Positions 26,580 to 34,671 of a stretch of DNA of 64,000 nucleotides are shown here, piece by piece. Made by a program: the position numbers and the translations under genes. The stretch lies in the NCBI GenBank assembly GCA_964250615.1, contig CAXUGM010000012.1; one strand, written 5' to 3'. The notes under the pieces are model-generated. The model had not been told where the DNA came from, ran no database searches, and saw only the letters and a program-made list of their open reading frames with translations. The stretch's first letter is position 1; each line of letters begins with the position of its first letter. The DNA comes from Blautia sp900556555. Lineage in GTDB: Bacteria > Bacillota > Clostridia > Lachnospirales > Lachnospiraceae.

Positions 26580-27620
26580 ATGCTTGCATATACATATAAA
26601 GAGCAGGGAAAATTTGTATTAGAAGAAAAAGAAAAACCGGGGATTTTAGAGGAGCAGGATGCCATTGTCCGGGTAACGCTGGCAAGTATCTGTTCCAGTG
26701 ATATCCATATTAAACATGGTGCAGTGCCAAGGGCAGTTCCAGGTATTACGGTAGGCCATGAGATGGTAGGAATCGTAGAAGAGGTTGGAAACCAGGTGAC
26801 AAAGGTTAAGCCAGGAGACAGAGTGACGGTGAATGTGGAAACCTTCTGTGGAGAATGTTATTTTTGTCAGCATGGTTTTGTAAATAACTGTACGGATAAA
26901 AATGGCGGATGGGCACTTGGCTGCCGGATTGATGGCGGACAGGCAGAATATGTCCGTGTTCCTTATGCAAATCAGGGCTTGAATAAGATTGCAGATTCCA
27001 TTACAGACGAAGAGGCTTTGTTCGTAGGAGATGTGCTTGCCACAGGATTCTGGGCTGCAAGAATTTCAGAAATCAGCCAGGAGGATACCGTTGTAATCCT
27101 TGGCGGAGGTCCCACTGGTATCTGCACGCTTCTGTGTGTGATGCTGAAACAGCCGAAAAACATTATTTTATGTGAGGTAGATCCGGTGAGAATCGCCTTT
27201 GTAAAAGAACATTATCCGGAAGTTCTGGTGGTAAATCCTGCAGAGTGTGATGTAGAAACCTTTGTAAAAGAGCATAGTAAGCATGGTGGAGCAGACCGTG
27301 TTCTGGAAGTGGCAGGAGGTTCTCAGACCTTTGAACTGGCGTGGAAAGTGGCAAGACCAAATGCCATTGTAACTATTGTAGCACTGTATGAGGAGAGTCA
27401 GAGTATTCCGTTGCCTAAAATGTATGGAAAAAACCTGATTTTTAAGACTGGTGGAGTAGATGGATGCGACTGTGATGAAATCTTAAAACTGATAGAAGAG
27501 AAGAAAATTGATACCACACCACTGATTACCCATACCTTTTCGCTGAGGGAAATTGAGCATGCGTATGATATTTTTGAGCATCGAAAAGAGAATGTAATTA
27601 AAGTGGCGATTCGGCCATAG
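26580..27620 (+). CDS. Zinc-dependent medium-chain alcohol dehydrogenase
   Basis: The 346-residue MDR enzyme has catalytic-zinc ligands in ICSSDIH and GHEMVGIVEEVG. A structural zinc lobe follows (CGECYFCQHGFVNNC). The Rossmann nucleotide loop is VVILGGGPTGI near residue 172, followed by acidic CEVD, which suggests NAD(H). The closest family is the threonine/sorbitol-dehydrogenase-like group; the substrate cannot be fixed. It shares spacing with the LysE and MATE genes on the same strand. Confidence 0.9.
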   Translation: MLAYTYKEQGKFVLEEKEKPGILEEQDAIVRVTLASICSSDIHIKHGAVPRAVPGITVGHEMVGIVEEVGNQVTKVKPGDRVTVNVETFCGECYFCQHGFVNNCTDKNGGWALGCRIDGGQAEYVRVPYANQGLNKIADSITDEEALFVGDVLATGFWAARISEISQEDTVVILGGGPTGICTLLCVMLKQPKNIILCEVDPVRIAFVKEHYPEVLVVNPAECDVETFVKEHSKHGGADRVLEVAGGSQTFELAWKVARPNAIVTIVALYEESQSIPLPKMYGKNLIFKTGGVDGCDCDEILKLIEEKKIDTTPLITHTFSLREIEHAYDIFEHRKENVIKVAIRP

Positions 27621-27645
27621 ATAGAATAGTTAGGAAAGTAGGAAA

Positions 27646-29037
27646 ATGAAAAAGAAAAAAAATATAGGATATAAAAAAGAGTTGTTTTTGGCGATTGTTA
27701 CCCTGGCATGGCCTACCTTGCTGGAGCAGATGCTGCAGACTCTGGTGCAATATATTGATGCAGCCATGGTCGGAAGAATCGGAGCAGATGCAACTGCAAC
27801 AGTAGGAATGAGTACGTCCGTAACCTGGCTTGTGAATGGGCCATTATTTGCAATGGGAATCGGGTTTATGGCATTTATTTCCAAGAGTATGGGTGCAAAA
27901 TCATATAAAGATGTGAAAAGGGCATCGGTACAGTCTGTGCTGGTCACCATGGTAGCAGGCGTTGTAGTAGGCGTGCTTACATTGCTAATAAGCCCAGTGC
28001 TCCCGGTCTGGATGGGAGTGGAAGAAAAGATAAGACACGATGCTTCACTTTATTTTGCCATCATCTGTCTGCCCATGTTGTTTCGAAGTGCGATTATTAT
28101 TTTCGGAGCAGTTTTAAGGGCAGTTGGAGATACGAAAACTCCTATGCTGGTAAATGTCTGCATGAATATCGTCAATATTATTTTAAATTATATTTTTATT
28201 TACGATACACGTATGATACAGATTGCAGGAAAAAATGTGAAAATGTTTGGTTTTGGCTACGGAGCTGTTGGAGCGGGAATCGGTACAGCAGTTTCCTTTG
28301 TGGTGGGAGGAATCCTGATGACCATTGCCTTATATAAGAATTTCTATGTGTCGCCAAAAGGATGCAAAATCAGACCAGAAAGAACCATCCTTGCCCCATG
28401 TATCCGAGTAGGGTTACCGGTTGCAATGGAACGTATGGCAACCTGTCTTGGACATGTCGTGTTTGCATCTTTAGTGACGGGACTTGGAACAGTGGCATTT
28501 GCGGCACATTCCATCGCACTTACCGTAGAACAGGCCTTTTATATTCCTGGCTATGGTATGCAGACGGCCTCTGCTACACTTGCTGGAAACGCCATTGGAG
28601 CCAATGACCAGAAACGACTGCAGGCATTAACAAGAATGCTTATTACTATGATTCTTGTCGTTATGACAGCTTCGGGTGCATTGCTATTTCTATTTGCACC
28701 GCAGCTTCTGTCTATTTTTACAAAAGAACACGAAGTAATTGCACTTGGCACAGTGGTGCTTCGGATGGTGGCAGTTTCAGAGCCTATGTTTGGCGTCCTG
28801 GTTATTTTGGAAGGAATCTTTAACGGAGTAGGAGATACTGTAAAACCGTTTTATTATGCTCTTTTCAGTATGTGGGGCGTAAGAGTATTTCTTACTTTCC
28901 TCTGCGTTCATGTGTTCCATCTGGGCTTATATGCAGTCTGGGGCTGTATGATTGCCAACAATGTATGTCTGGGAAGTTTGTTTATCATACGTTATTTCAG
29001 AGGGGAATGGAATCCTTTGAAGAAAAAAATTGGGTGA
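27646..29037 (+). CDS. MATE-family efflux transporter
   Basis: The product is 463 residues with twelve hydrophobic helices in two MatE halves. Typical motifs are TLAWPTLLEQMLQTLVQYIDAAMVGRIG at the start and FGAVLRAVGDTKTPM in the first half. The second half repeats the pattern with PGYGMQTASATLAGNAIGA and ILEGIFNGVGDTVKP. MATE proteins export cationic drugs or metabolites by Na+ or H+ antiport. It is 25 bases after the dehydrogenase gene. Confidence 0.93.
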   Translation: MKKKKNIGYKKELFLAIVTLAWPTLLEQMLQTLVQYIDAAMVGRIGADATATVGMSTSVTWLVNGPLFAMGIGFMAFISKSMGAKSYKDVKRASVQSVLVTMVAGVVVGVLTLLISPVLPVWMGVEEKIRHDASLYFAIICLPMLFRSAIIIFGAVLRAVGDTKTPMLVNVCMNIVNIILNYIFIYDTRMIQIAGKNVKMFGFGYGAVGAGIGTAVSFVVGGILMTIALYKNFYVSPKGCKIRPERTILAPCIRVGLPVAMERMATCLGHVVFASLVTGLGTVAFAAHSIALTVEQAFYIPGYGMQTASATLAGNAIGANDQKRLQALTRMLITMILVVMTASGALLFLFAPQLLSIFTKEHEVIALGTVVLRMVAVSEPMFGVLVILEGIFNGVGDTVKPFYYALFSMWGVRVFLTFLCVHVFHLGLYAVWGCMIANNVCLGSLFIIRYFRGEWNPLKKKIG

Positions 29038-29228
29038 AAAATGTAGGAGGTTTTGCATGAGTGACAAGAAAACTATGAAGGTGAACATACTTTAGATTTT
29101 GCAACGATAATAGAAGATTTAGGAATATTGTGCCGGAAAAACGGAGGTCTGTTATGAGATTATATCATCGCAGTATTCTTCCCATACAGAAAAGAGTATA
29201 AAACTTTTGTGAAAGGTAGGAACTTAAT

Positions 29229-29402
29229 ATGGGTAAGCAGGAGCAGTTAATTGAATATATTGTTCAGGATAAAGGGGCTGGATATGGAACTATTGTAACT
29301 GCAAATCAGGAAATAGCTGTTCTATGTTTGAATGTACAAAGGAAGAGTGGTGAATATTTGATAGTCTCAACCACCTCATCACTCTTCACCAGCAGAAGTT
29401 AG
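29229..29402 (+). CDS. Short ORF at the start of the ADP-ribosylation cassette (possibly truncated)
   Basis: ATG preceded by AGGTAGG, 57 codons. The first 15 (MGKQEQLIEYIVQD) look like the helical start of small proteins often found ahead of DUF3990 genes, but the rest (LNVQRKSGEYLIVSTTSSLF) ends early in a stem-loop (GAAGAGTGGTGA / TCATCACTCTTC at about 29343-29388). Bases 29038-29228 also hold short broken frames (for example MSDKKTMKVNIL then stop at about 29058), so this strip looks like decayed copies of a small upstream gene. Confidence 0.35.
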   Translation: MGKQEQLIEYIVQDKGAGYGTIVTANQEIAVLCLNVQRKSGEYLIVSTTSSLFTSRS

Positions 29403-29467
29403 AAACACTCCAAAATATTAAGAAATTTATGCTTTAAAAAATGTTTTTCTGGGAAGGAAGATTGAAA

Positions 29468-30120
29468 ATGGAAAAAATCATCTTATTTCATGGAACTCCT
29501 AATGAAATTGTAATACCCACACATGGCAAAGGTGAAAAAAACATGACTATGGACAAGGGTTTTATCTTACAGAAAACCTTGAACTTGCAAAAGAGTGGGC
29601 TGTTTGCAGGCCAAACGAAACAAATGGCTACGTTCATCAGTACAAACTTGATACTGACGGATTGAAAATCTTAGATTTTCAAGAGCAAGGTGTCCTTGCG
29701 TGGCTTGCAGAGTTGATGAAGCACAGAGATGCTGCTGATTCTAAGCGTTATCGTATGCTGGCAAAGAAATTTATTGAAAAATATGGTGTAAACACTGAAG
29801 AATATGATGTTATCAAAGGGTGGAGAGCCAATGCCTCCTACTTTTACATCGCAAAGGAATTTGTCAGGGACAATATAGATATGGATATTCTTGAAGAACT
29901 CTTATCTTTTGGTGGATTGGGTATTCAATACTGCATCAAGACTGAACTTGCATATTCCAAACTCCAAGAAATAGAAGGCAGCTTGCAGACGGTATCTTAT
30001 GCGGAATTTAATGAAAAGTACAATCAGCGTGACATTTCCGCAAGACAAAAAATGCGAGAGCTCATTGATTCTGATGCAAATAAGGTAACAAAGGTGTTTA
30101 GTACACTTTTTGAGGAGTGA
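29468..30120 (+). pseudogene. DUF3990-type ADP-ribosyltransferase-like gene with a -1 frameshift
   Basis: The first 25 codons read MEKIILFHGTPNEIVIP..GKGEKN. The continuation HDYGQGFYLTENLELAKEWAV lies in the -1 frame, beginning at 29542, and runs on to the TGA at 30118. Joined, they give about 218 residues with the DUF3990 core (FHGT; DYGQGFYLT; LDFQEQG), a family placed in the ADP-ribosyltransferase fold. The shift falls at A AAA AAC (29536-29542), in the right register for -1 ribosomal slippage. Loss of one base is the simpler explanation. A GGAAGGA site precedes the ATG. The next two genes follow with overlaps. Confidence 0.65.
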
Positions 30121-30125
30121 TGATT

Positions 30126-30542
30126 ATGAGAGCATATGCACAAGATTATTTGAATGATGTGGTAGAAAATCAGGGTAAACTTTTTGATTATGTTGCTCAA
30201 AGCTATCCTGATATGGATACCGAAGATTTTATTAAGACCTATATGGCAAGCAAAACAAGAAAAAGTATTGATGAAGCGAAAGCCTATGTTAATACAATGA
30301 GTGCCAAAGAATTGTGGGAATATTTTATCGAAACAGAAAATTATTCATTGAAATCCGGTAAGGCTCTTAACGGCTTTATGCCCGATTGGATTGGAGAGTT
30401 TTACGCTTACTATCAATGGTATTACAATATTTCGAGCGTTGAAGTTTTGGAAAAGGTACCGCTTGATTTCTTAGAAAAAGCCTACTATGGACTGCATGAC
30501 TTGGAACTTGATTTGGCGGTACAAAAGGTTGGTGAAATATGA
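30126..30542 (+). CDS. DUF3990-associated protein of unknown function
   Basis: 138 residues from the ATG at 30126 (GAGGAG at 30112-30117). The sequence is helical and acidic, MRAYAQDYLNDVVENQGKLFDYVAQSYPD at the start and a tryptophan/tyrosine-rich WIGEFYAYYQWYYNI near residue 90. I remember this protein type between DUF3990 and NADAR genes in other Clostridia, but I know no function. It overlaps the NADAR gene by 4 bases, which ties the three together. Confidence 0.7.
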   Translation: MRAYAQDYLNDVVENQGKLFDYVAQSYPDMDTEDFIKTYMASKTRKSIDEAKAYVNTMSAKELWEYFIETENYSLKSGKALNGFMPDWIGEFYAYYQWYYNISSVEVLEKVPLDFLEKAYYGLHDLELDLAVQKVGEI

Positions 30543-31015
30543 TGAAGATTATTTGTTTTCACAATCCGAAAGAGGAGAATGGCTATTTAAGTAATTGGTA
30601 TCCCTCATCTTTTACGGTGGGCAGTATGTCATTTTCTTCTATGGAACAGTATATGATGTACTGTAAGGCAATATGCTTTCAAGACGAGTCCGCAGCGGCA
30701 AAGATACTTGCCACAGATGATGTTGCAGAGATTAAATTGCTTGGCAGACATGTATCGAACTATGATGAAAAGCATTGGAACGGCATTCGTCAGATTGTTG
30801 TTTATGAGGGGCTGCTTGCAAAGTTTTCACAAAACGAGGATCTGAAAGGTAAACTTAAATCTACAGGCAATGCTGTGTTAGCGGAATGCGCTGTGAAAGA
30901 TCGAATTTGGGGTATCGGTTTGTCGATGAAAAACCCAGACCGATTTGACCGAACCAAATGGAATGGTCAAAATCTTCTTGGATATGCATTGATGATGGTA
31001 CGTCAACGTTTGTAA
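30539..31015 (+). CDS. NADAR-family (YbiA-like) protein
   Basis: The product is 158 residues. The NADAR domain (formerly DUF1768) is complete: the N-terminal FHNPKEENGYLSNWYPS, the SMEQYMMYCKAI motif near residue 37, then DRIWGIGLSM and the C-terminal GQNLLGYALMMVR. Family knowledge: NADAR proteins act on ADP-ribose-linked compounds, and some remove ADP-ribose from guanine in nucleic acid modified by DarT-like toxins. Here it is overlapped by the gene after a DUF3990 ADP-ribosyltransferase-like gene, so an antidote or processing role is likely. The start is ATG 30539 or the adjacent ATG 30542. Confidence 0.88.
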   Translation: MMKIICFHNPKEENGYLSNWYPSSFTVGSMSFSSMEQYMMYCKAICFQDESAAAKILATDDVAEIKLLGRHVSNYDEKHWNGIRQIVVYEGLLAKFSQNEDLKGKLKSTGNAVLAECAVKDRIWGIGLSMKNPDRFDRTKWNGQNLLGYALMMVRQRL

Positions 31016-31146
31016 TTGACTTATACTTATTAAAGAATTGGTATGCCATTTTGACAGGCAAATATTGATTTGAAAGAGGAGTTACATCGGGTATGGGGAA
31101 TATTCCCATACCCATTATATGGTTTTACAGAGTATCTAACAAAGGT

Positions 31147-32514
31147 TCAGCTAGTACAACCTGCAAAAAAAGTAAGCTGAATGGCAAATTCCTGTTTTTG
31201 TTCGGAATACAGTATCTGTCCATTTAAAAGGGACATCATCTTTTCCACACTTCGCAGGCCGATATGAGTGCTTTGAACAGAAGAATCCGTTTCCTTGATT
31301 TTGTTTTTAATTCGGATTTTCAGTTCCCCTGATTCGTAAGAAATATCAATCAAAACAGGGGCGGACTTATCCCCATATTTTAAAATATTGGAAAATAAAT
31401 TTTGGAAGATTCGTTTTATCATGGTTGCATCACCGGTGAAGGGAGCTTCCAGATTTTCCTCTGCTATGACTGGAGTCATCTCCCAGGAAAAACCTGCAAG
31501 GTGAATGTAATCTGCATTTTCCTTTAAACAGTCATAAAAGAAGGAGTAAGGCAAAGGTTCCAGATTTGGGGTTTCCTTTTCCTCATAAACCAATGCATAT
31601 TCAAACATCCGGTCCGTCATATCTTTGATGTCTTTTGTTTTTTGTAGGCATCGTCTCAGGTACTCCTCCTCCATTTCAGGAGATTTTTTCAAATGCAATA
31701 CCTCTAAATAACCATTTAGAATCGTGAGAGGAGTCCTCAGGTCATGGGATAATGCAGTAATTAAATCTTGATTAGCCTGACGGCTTTCCTGTTCCTGTTG
31801 AAGGGTGTCAGCCAGTGTGATCCGGAGTTGGTTCAATTCTGAAGACAGGATACCGATTTCATCCTCGGGATACTGTGGAAGAGCTGTCTTTAAATCTCCG
31901 GATGCCATTTGCAGAACACCATGTTCAATCTTAGAAATTTGCCTCATTTTGTGAGAGATAAAACAAAGGATAACAGATAAAAAAAGTAAAAAAGAAACAC
32001 ACAGACAGAACAGAACATACGGGTATAGGAACATGGTATTATGATAAAAGTACACCTTAATGATTGCAGAACCGTTTCGGAATTCTGCCGGAAATTCCCG
32101 GGCATGTTCGCCTTCCCCACCTGTTATGCGGTAACCCAGATCAAAAAAAGTCCGGAATGTATTGTCATCCATGATACTTGCATATTTACCGGCACGGTAA
32201 TAGCCATCTGAACTATAAACATAAATACTGGTATAAGCATCTCCTAAATCCAGCCAGGGCTGGAGTTTTTTTGTTGTTTCGGTATCTTTTTCGGACTTAG
32301 GAAGGTCATACTTTGCCGCTTCTTCATAGAGCTGCCCCAAAAAGTTTTCATCACCATGAAGTGGTGAAAAATGAAAGACCGGATCAAGAACTTCGAAAAT
32401 AATATATTTGTTATACCAGAGAAACTGGAAAAGAGAAAAACAAAGGATGCCGGTGATAAAAATGAGAAGTGCCAGTTTTGTCCGGATTTTCATGGATGAT
32501 AGTTTCTTAATCAC
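31147..32514 (-). CDS. Sensor histidine kinase
   Basis: The product is 455 residues. Two membrane helices (about residues 12-32 and 165-187) bracket an extracellular sensor domain of about 130 residues. A HAMP-like segment is followed by the HisKA box LSHDLRTPLTILNG with the phospho-histidine near residue 258, and a HATPase domain with N-box RIFQNLFSNILKYG. The G1 region is atypical (IRIKNKIKETD). It overlaps its response-regulator gene by 8 bases. Its signal may be cell-envelope stress, judged only from the divergent teichoic-acid-type operon. Confidence 0.9.
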   Translation of the reverse strand: MIKKLSSMKIRTKLALLIFITGILCFSLFQFLWYNKYIIFEVLDPVFHFSPLHGDENFLGQLYEEAAKYDLPKSEKDTETTKKLQPWLDLGDAYTSIYVYSSDGYYRAGKYASIMDDNTFRTFFDLGYRITGGEGEHAREFPAEFRNGSAIIKVYFYHNTMFLYPYVLFCLCVSFLLFLSVILCFISHKMRQISKIEHGVLQMASGDLKTALPQYPEDEIGILSSELNQLRITLADTLQQEQESRQANQDLITALSHDLRTPLTILNGYLEVLHLKKSPEMEEEYLRRCLQKTKDIKDMTDRMFEYALVYEEKETPNLEPLPYSFFYDCLKENADYIHLAGFSWEMTPVIAEENLEAPFTGDATMIKRIFQNLFSNILKYGDKSAPVLIDISYESGELKIRIKNKIKETDSSVQSTHIGLRSVEKMMSLLNGQILYSEQKQEFAIQLTFFAGCTS

Positions 32515-33229
32515 AACGATACCCCTTTCCCCATACGGTTTTTATGATCACAGGTTGATTTGGATCTTCCTCAATTTTCCTCCGCAGATTCCGCATATGT
32601 ACCATCACCGTATTATTTGCCCCATAATAATAGGGTTCCTCCCATACTGATTCATACAGATGTTCCGCAGAAAAGACCTGTCCGTGGTGTTTGATTAAAA
32701 GAACAAGTATGCGGTATTCGGTATTGGTCAGTTCTATTATGCATCCATTTTTGGCGACTTCTTCCGTCTGTTCATTAATGGTAAGTCCGTGATAAGAGAG
32801 CGTTTTTGAAGGTTCTTTGGATTCTGTTTTCCCTTTATATACCTGATAGCGGCGAATGAGTGCTTTTGTCCGGCTGATCAGTTCATTATAGGAAAAAGGT
32901 TTGGCAAGATAGTCATCGCCTCCGCTGGAAAAACCAAGGGTTTTATCACTGTCTTTTGTACGTGCACTCAAAAAAAGTATGGGCGCATTGCTGGTCTTGC
33001 GTATTTCCAGACAGGTTTGATAGCCATTGATTCCGGGCATCATAATGTCTAAAATAATCAAGTCAAAATCCTGTTTTTTTAATGCATTCAGAGCAGTCAG
33101 GCCGTCCTTTGCCTGAAAGGTCTCAAATCCTTCTCCTTTTAACAAAATTTCTATAATCTCCCGTATTTCCGGGTTGTCATCTACAATTAGTATCTTTGAT
33201 GTATCCATAGATTTACCTCCAGATTTCAT
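32507..33229 (-). CDS. OmpR/VanR-type response regulator
   Basis: The product is 240 residues. The receiver domain shows the acidic pair in ILIVDDN, phospho-acceptor aspartate in LIILDIMMPG and the lysine in YLAKPFSYNEL. The C-terminal winged helix is of OmpR type (LTNTEYRILVLLIKHHGQVFSAEHLYESVW, then VHMRNLRRKIEEDP). It is transcribed ahead of its kinase and divergently from the GtrA operon, with an 11-bp-spaced repeat in the shared intergenic region. Confidence 0.93.
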   Translation of the reverse strand: MKSGGKSMDTSKILIVDDNPEIREIIEILLKGEGFETFQAKDGLTALNALKKQDFDLIILDIMMPGINGYQTCLEIRKTSNAPILFLSARTKDSDKTLGFSSGGDDYLAKPFSYNELISRTKALIRRYQVYKGKTESKEPSKTLSYHGLTINEQTEEVAKNGCIIELTNTEYRILVLLIKHHGQVFSAEHLYESVWEEPYYYGANNTVMVHMRNLRRKIEEDPNQPVIIKTVWGKGYRCD

Positions 33230-33268
33230 GAGTATATTATAGCAAAAATAAATGTAAATAAAAAAAAA

Positions 33269-33285
33269 TTAAGAAAATCTTAAGA
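33269..33285. promoter_or_regulatory. Tandem TTAAGA half-sites, candidate response-regulator box
   Basis: TTAAGA at 33269 and again at 33280, exactly 11 bases apart, and a further TTAAGA at about 33303. The first two also form the palindrome TTAAGAAAATCTTAA. OmpR-family regulators commonly bind repeats spaced 10-11 bases. The sites lie between the divergent response-regulator and GtrA genes, so the regulator may control both. Confidence 0.45.
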
Positions 33286-33334
33286 GATAATTTGTCTTTA
33301 ATTTAAGAAAAAACTGCTAAATTGTTTTCAAGAG

Positions 33335-33730
33335 GTGAAGAAAATGAATTGGGAGATGGCTCGTTACATCATTGCCGGTATCTGTACTACGCTTGTAAAT
33401 ATTGGGATTTTTTCTGCCTTGAAGTATGGTACCGGGATGAGAATGCAGATGGCAAACATGATTTCTATTTTAGCTGCCATTGCCTTTGCATTTGTTATCA
33501 ATAAAAAGTTTGTATTTCGTAAAAAAAGCAGAGAGGGGATAGGAAAAGAAATTCTTGGTTTTTGCGGTATGCGGATGATTTCTATGGGAATCGAAGTATT
33601 AGGTATGTACGGATTCACAGAATTAAGTTCCGTGCCAGATCTGGCTGCTAAGGTTGTTTTACAGATTATTGTAATTGGAATGAACTATATGATCAGCAAG
33701 TTATATATATTTCGGGAGGACAAGAGATGA
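33335..33730 (+). CDS. GtrA/GtcA-family flippase-like membrane protein
   Basis: The product is 131 residues with four membrane helices. The GtrA motif RYIIAGICTTLVNIGIFSALKYG and the FVINKKFVFRKKS loop are typical. Family knowledge: these proteins help move undecaprenyl-phosphate-linked sugars across the membrane. The stop overlaps the next gene (ATGA), a GT2 enzyme that would make such a lipid-linked sugar. Confidence 0.9.
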   Translation: MKKMNWEMARYIIAGICTTLVNIGIFSALKYGTGMRMQMANMISILAAIAFAFVINKKFVFRKKSREGIGKEILGFCGMRMISMGIEVLGMYGFTELSSVPDLAAKVVLQIIVIGMNYMISKLYIFREDKR

Positions 33731-34671
33731 AGAGACTAACCGTGATTATTCCGTGTTTTAATGAAGAAGAGGCATTGCCCATTTACTATCAGGAAATGAG
33801 TAAGGTTATGGAAGAGATGCAGGAATTGGAAACAGAATTATTGTTTATTGATGATGGTTCTACAGACCGGACACTGCGTGTAATGAAAGACTTACATATC
33901 TTAGATACAAGATGTAAATACTTATCTTTTTCAAGAAATTTTGGGAAAGAAGCAGCCATTTATGCCGGGCTTAGAAATGCAACAGGAGACTATGTGGCAG
34001 TGATGGATGTAGACTTGCAGGATCCTCCCCACATGCTCCCACAAATGTATAAAATTCTTGAACAGGAAGGATATGACAGTGTGGCAACAAAACGATCTAC
34101 CAGAACAGGTGAACCAAGGATACGTTCTTTTCTATCAGAAAGTTTCTATAACTTTATCAATAAAATATCGAAGACAGAAATTGTAAATGGTGCCAGAGAT
34201 TACCGTTTGATGAAACGAAATATGGTGGACGCTGTCTTGAATATGAGTGAGTATAACCGCTTTTCAAAAGGGATTTTTGAGTGGGTTGGTTACCGTACAA
34301 AATGGCTGGAATTTGAAAATGTGGAGCGTTCAGCAGGAACGACAAAATGGTCACTAAGAAAATTATTTTTCTATTCCATGGAGGGAATCACAGGCTTTTC
34401 AGTGGCACCATTGTCTCTGGCATCTATTATGGGAGTGGTATTTTGTCTGTTGTCTTTTATCATAATCGGATTTATTGTACTGCGGACTTTGATCTGGGGT
34501 GACCCGGTATCCGGCTGGCCATCCCTGGTCTGTATCGTGTTTTTTGTTGGAGGAATCCAGCTGCTCTGTACAGGGATTGTGGGACAGTATTTATCAAAAA
34601 CTTATTTAGAAACAAAGCACAGGCCAATCTATATTCTAAAAGAAAGCAGTGAAGGAGAACTGGAAAAGTGA
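33727..34671 (+). CDS. Polyprenyl-phosphate glycosyltransferase (GT2; CsbB/GtrB-like)
   Basis: The product is 314 residues. The GT-A domain has LTVIIPCFNEEEALP, the LFIDDGSTDRT motif, the DVDLQDPP metal-binding motif and GARDYRLMKRNMV. Two C-terminal membrane helices end with GIVGQYLSKTYLETKHRPIYIL. It resembles CsbB/GtrB, which transfer a sugar from a nucleotide donor to undecaprenyl phosphate at the inner membrane face. The donor sugar is unknown. It overlaps the GtrA gene and the YfhO gene by 4 bases each. Confidence 0.93.
   Translation: MKRLTVIIPCFNEEEALPIYYQEMSKVMEEMQELETELLFIDDGSTDRTLRVMKDLHILDTRCKYLSFSRNFGKEAAIYAGLRNATGDYVAVMDVDLQDPPHMLPQMYKILEQEGYDSVATKRSTRTGEPRIRSFLSESFYNFINKISKTEIVNGARDYRLMKRNMVDAVLNMSEYNRFSKGIFEWVGYRTKWLEFENVERSAGTTKWSLRKLFFYSMEGITGFSVAPLSLASIMGVVFCLLSFIIIGFIVLRTLIWGDPVSGWPSLVCIVFFVGGIQLLCTGIVGQYLSKTYLETKHRPIYILKESSEGELEK

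Noticed and set aside
31147..33229. Vancomycin-resistance VanRS regulators
   Set aside because: The kinase and regulator resemble many envelope two-component systems, but no vanH/A/X or vanG-type genes lie nearby; the neighbours are glycosylation genes.
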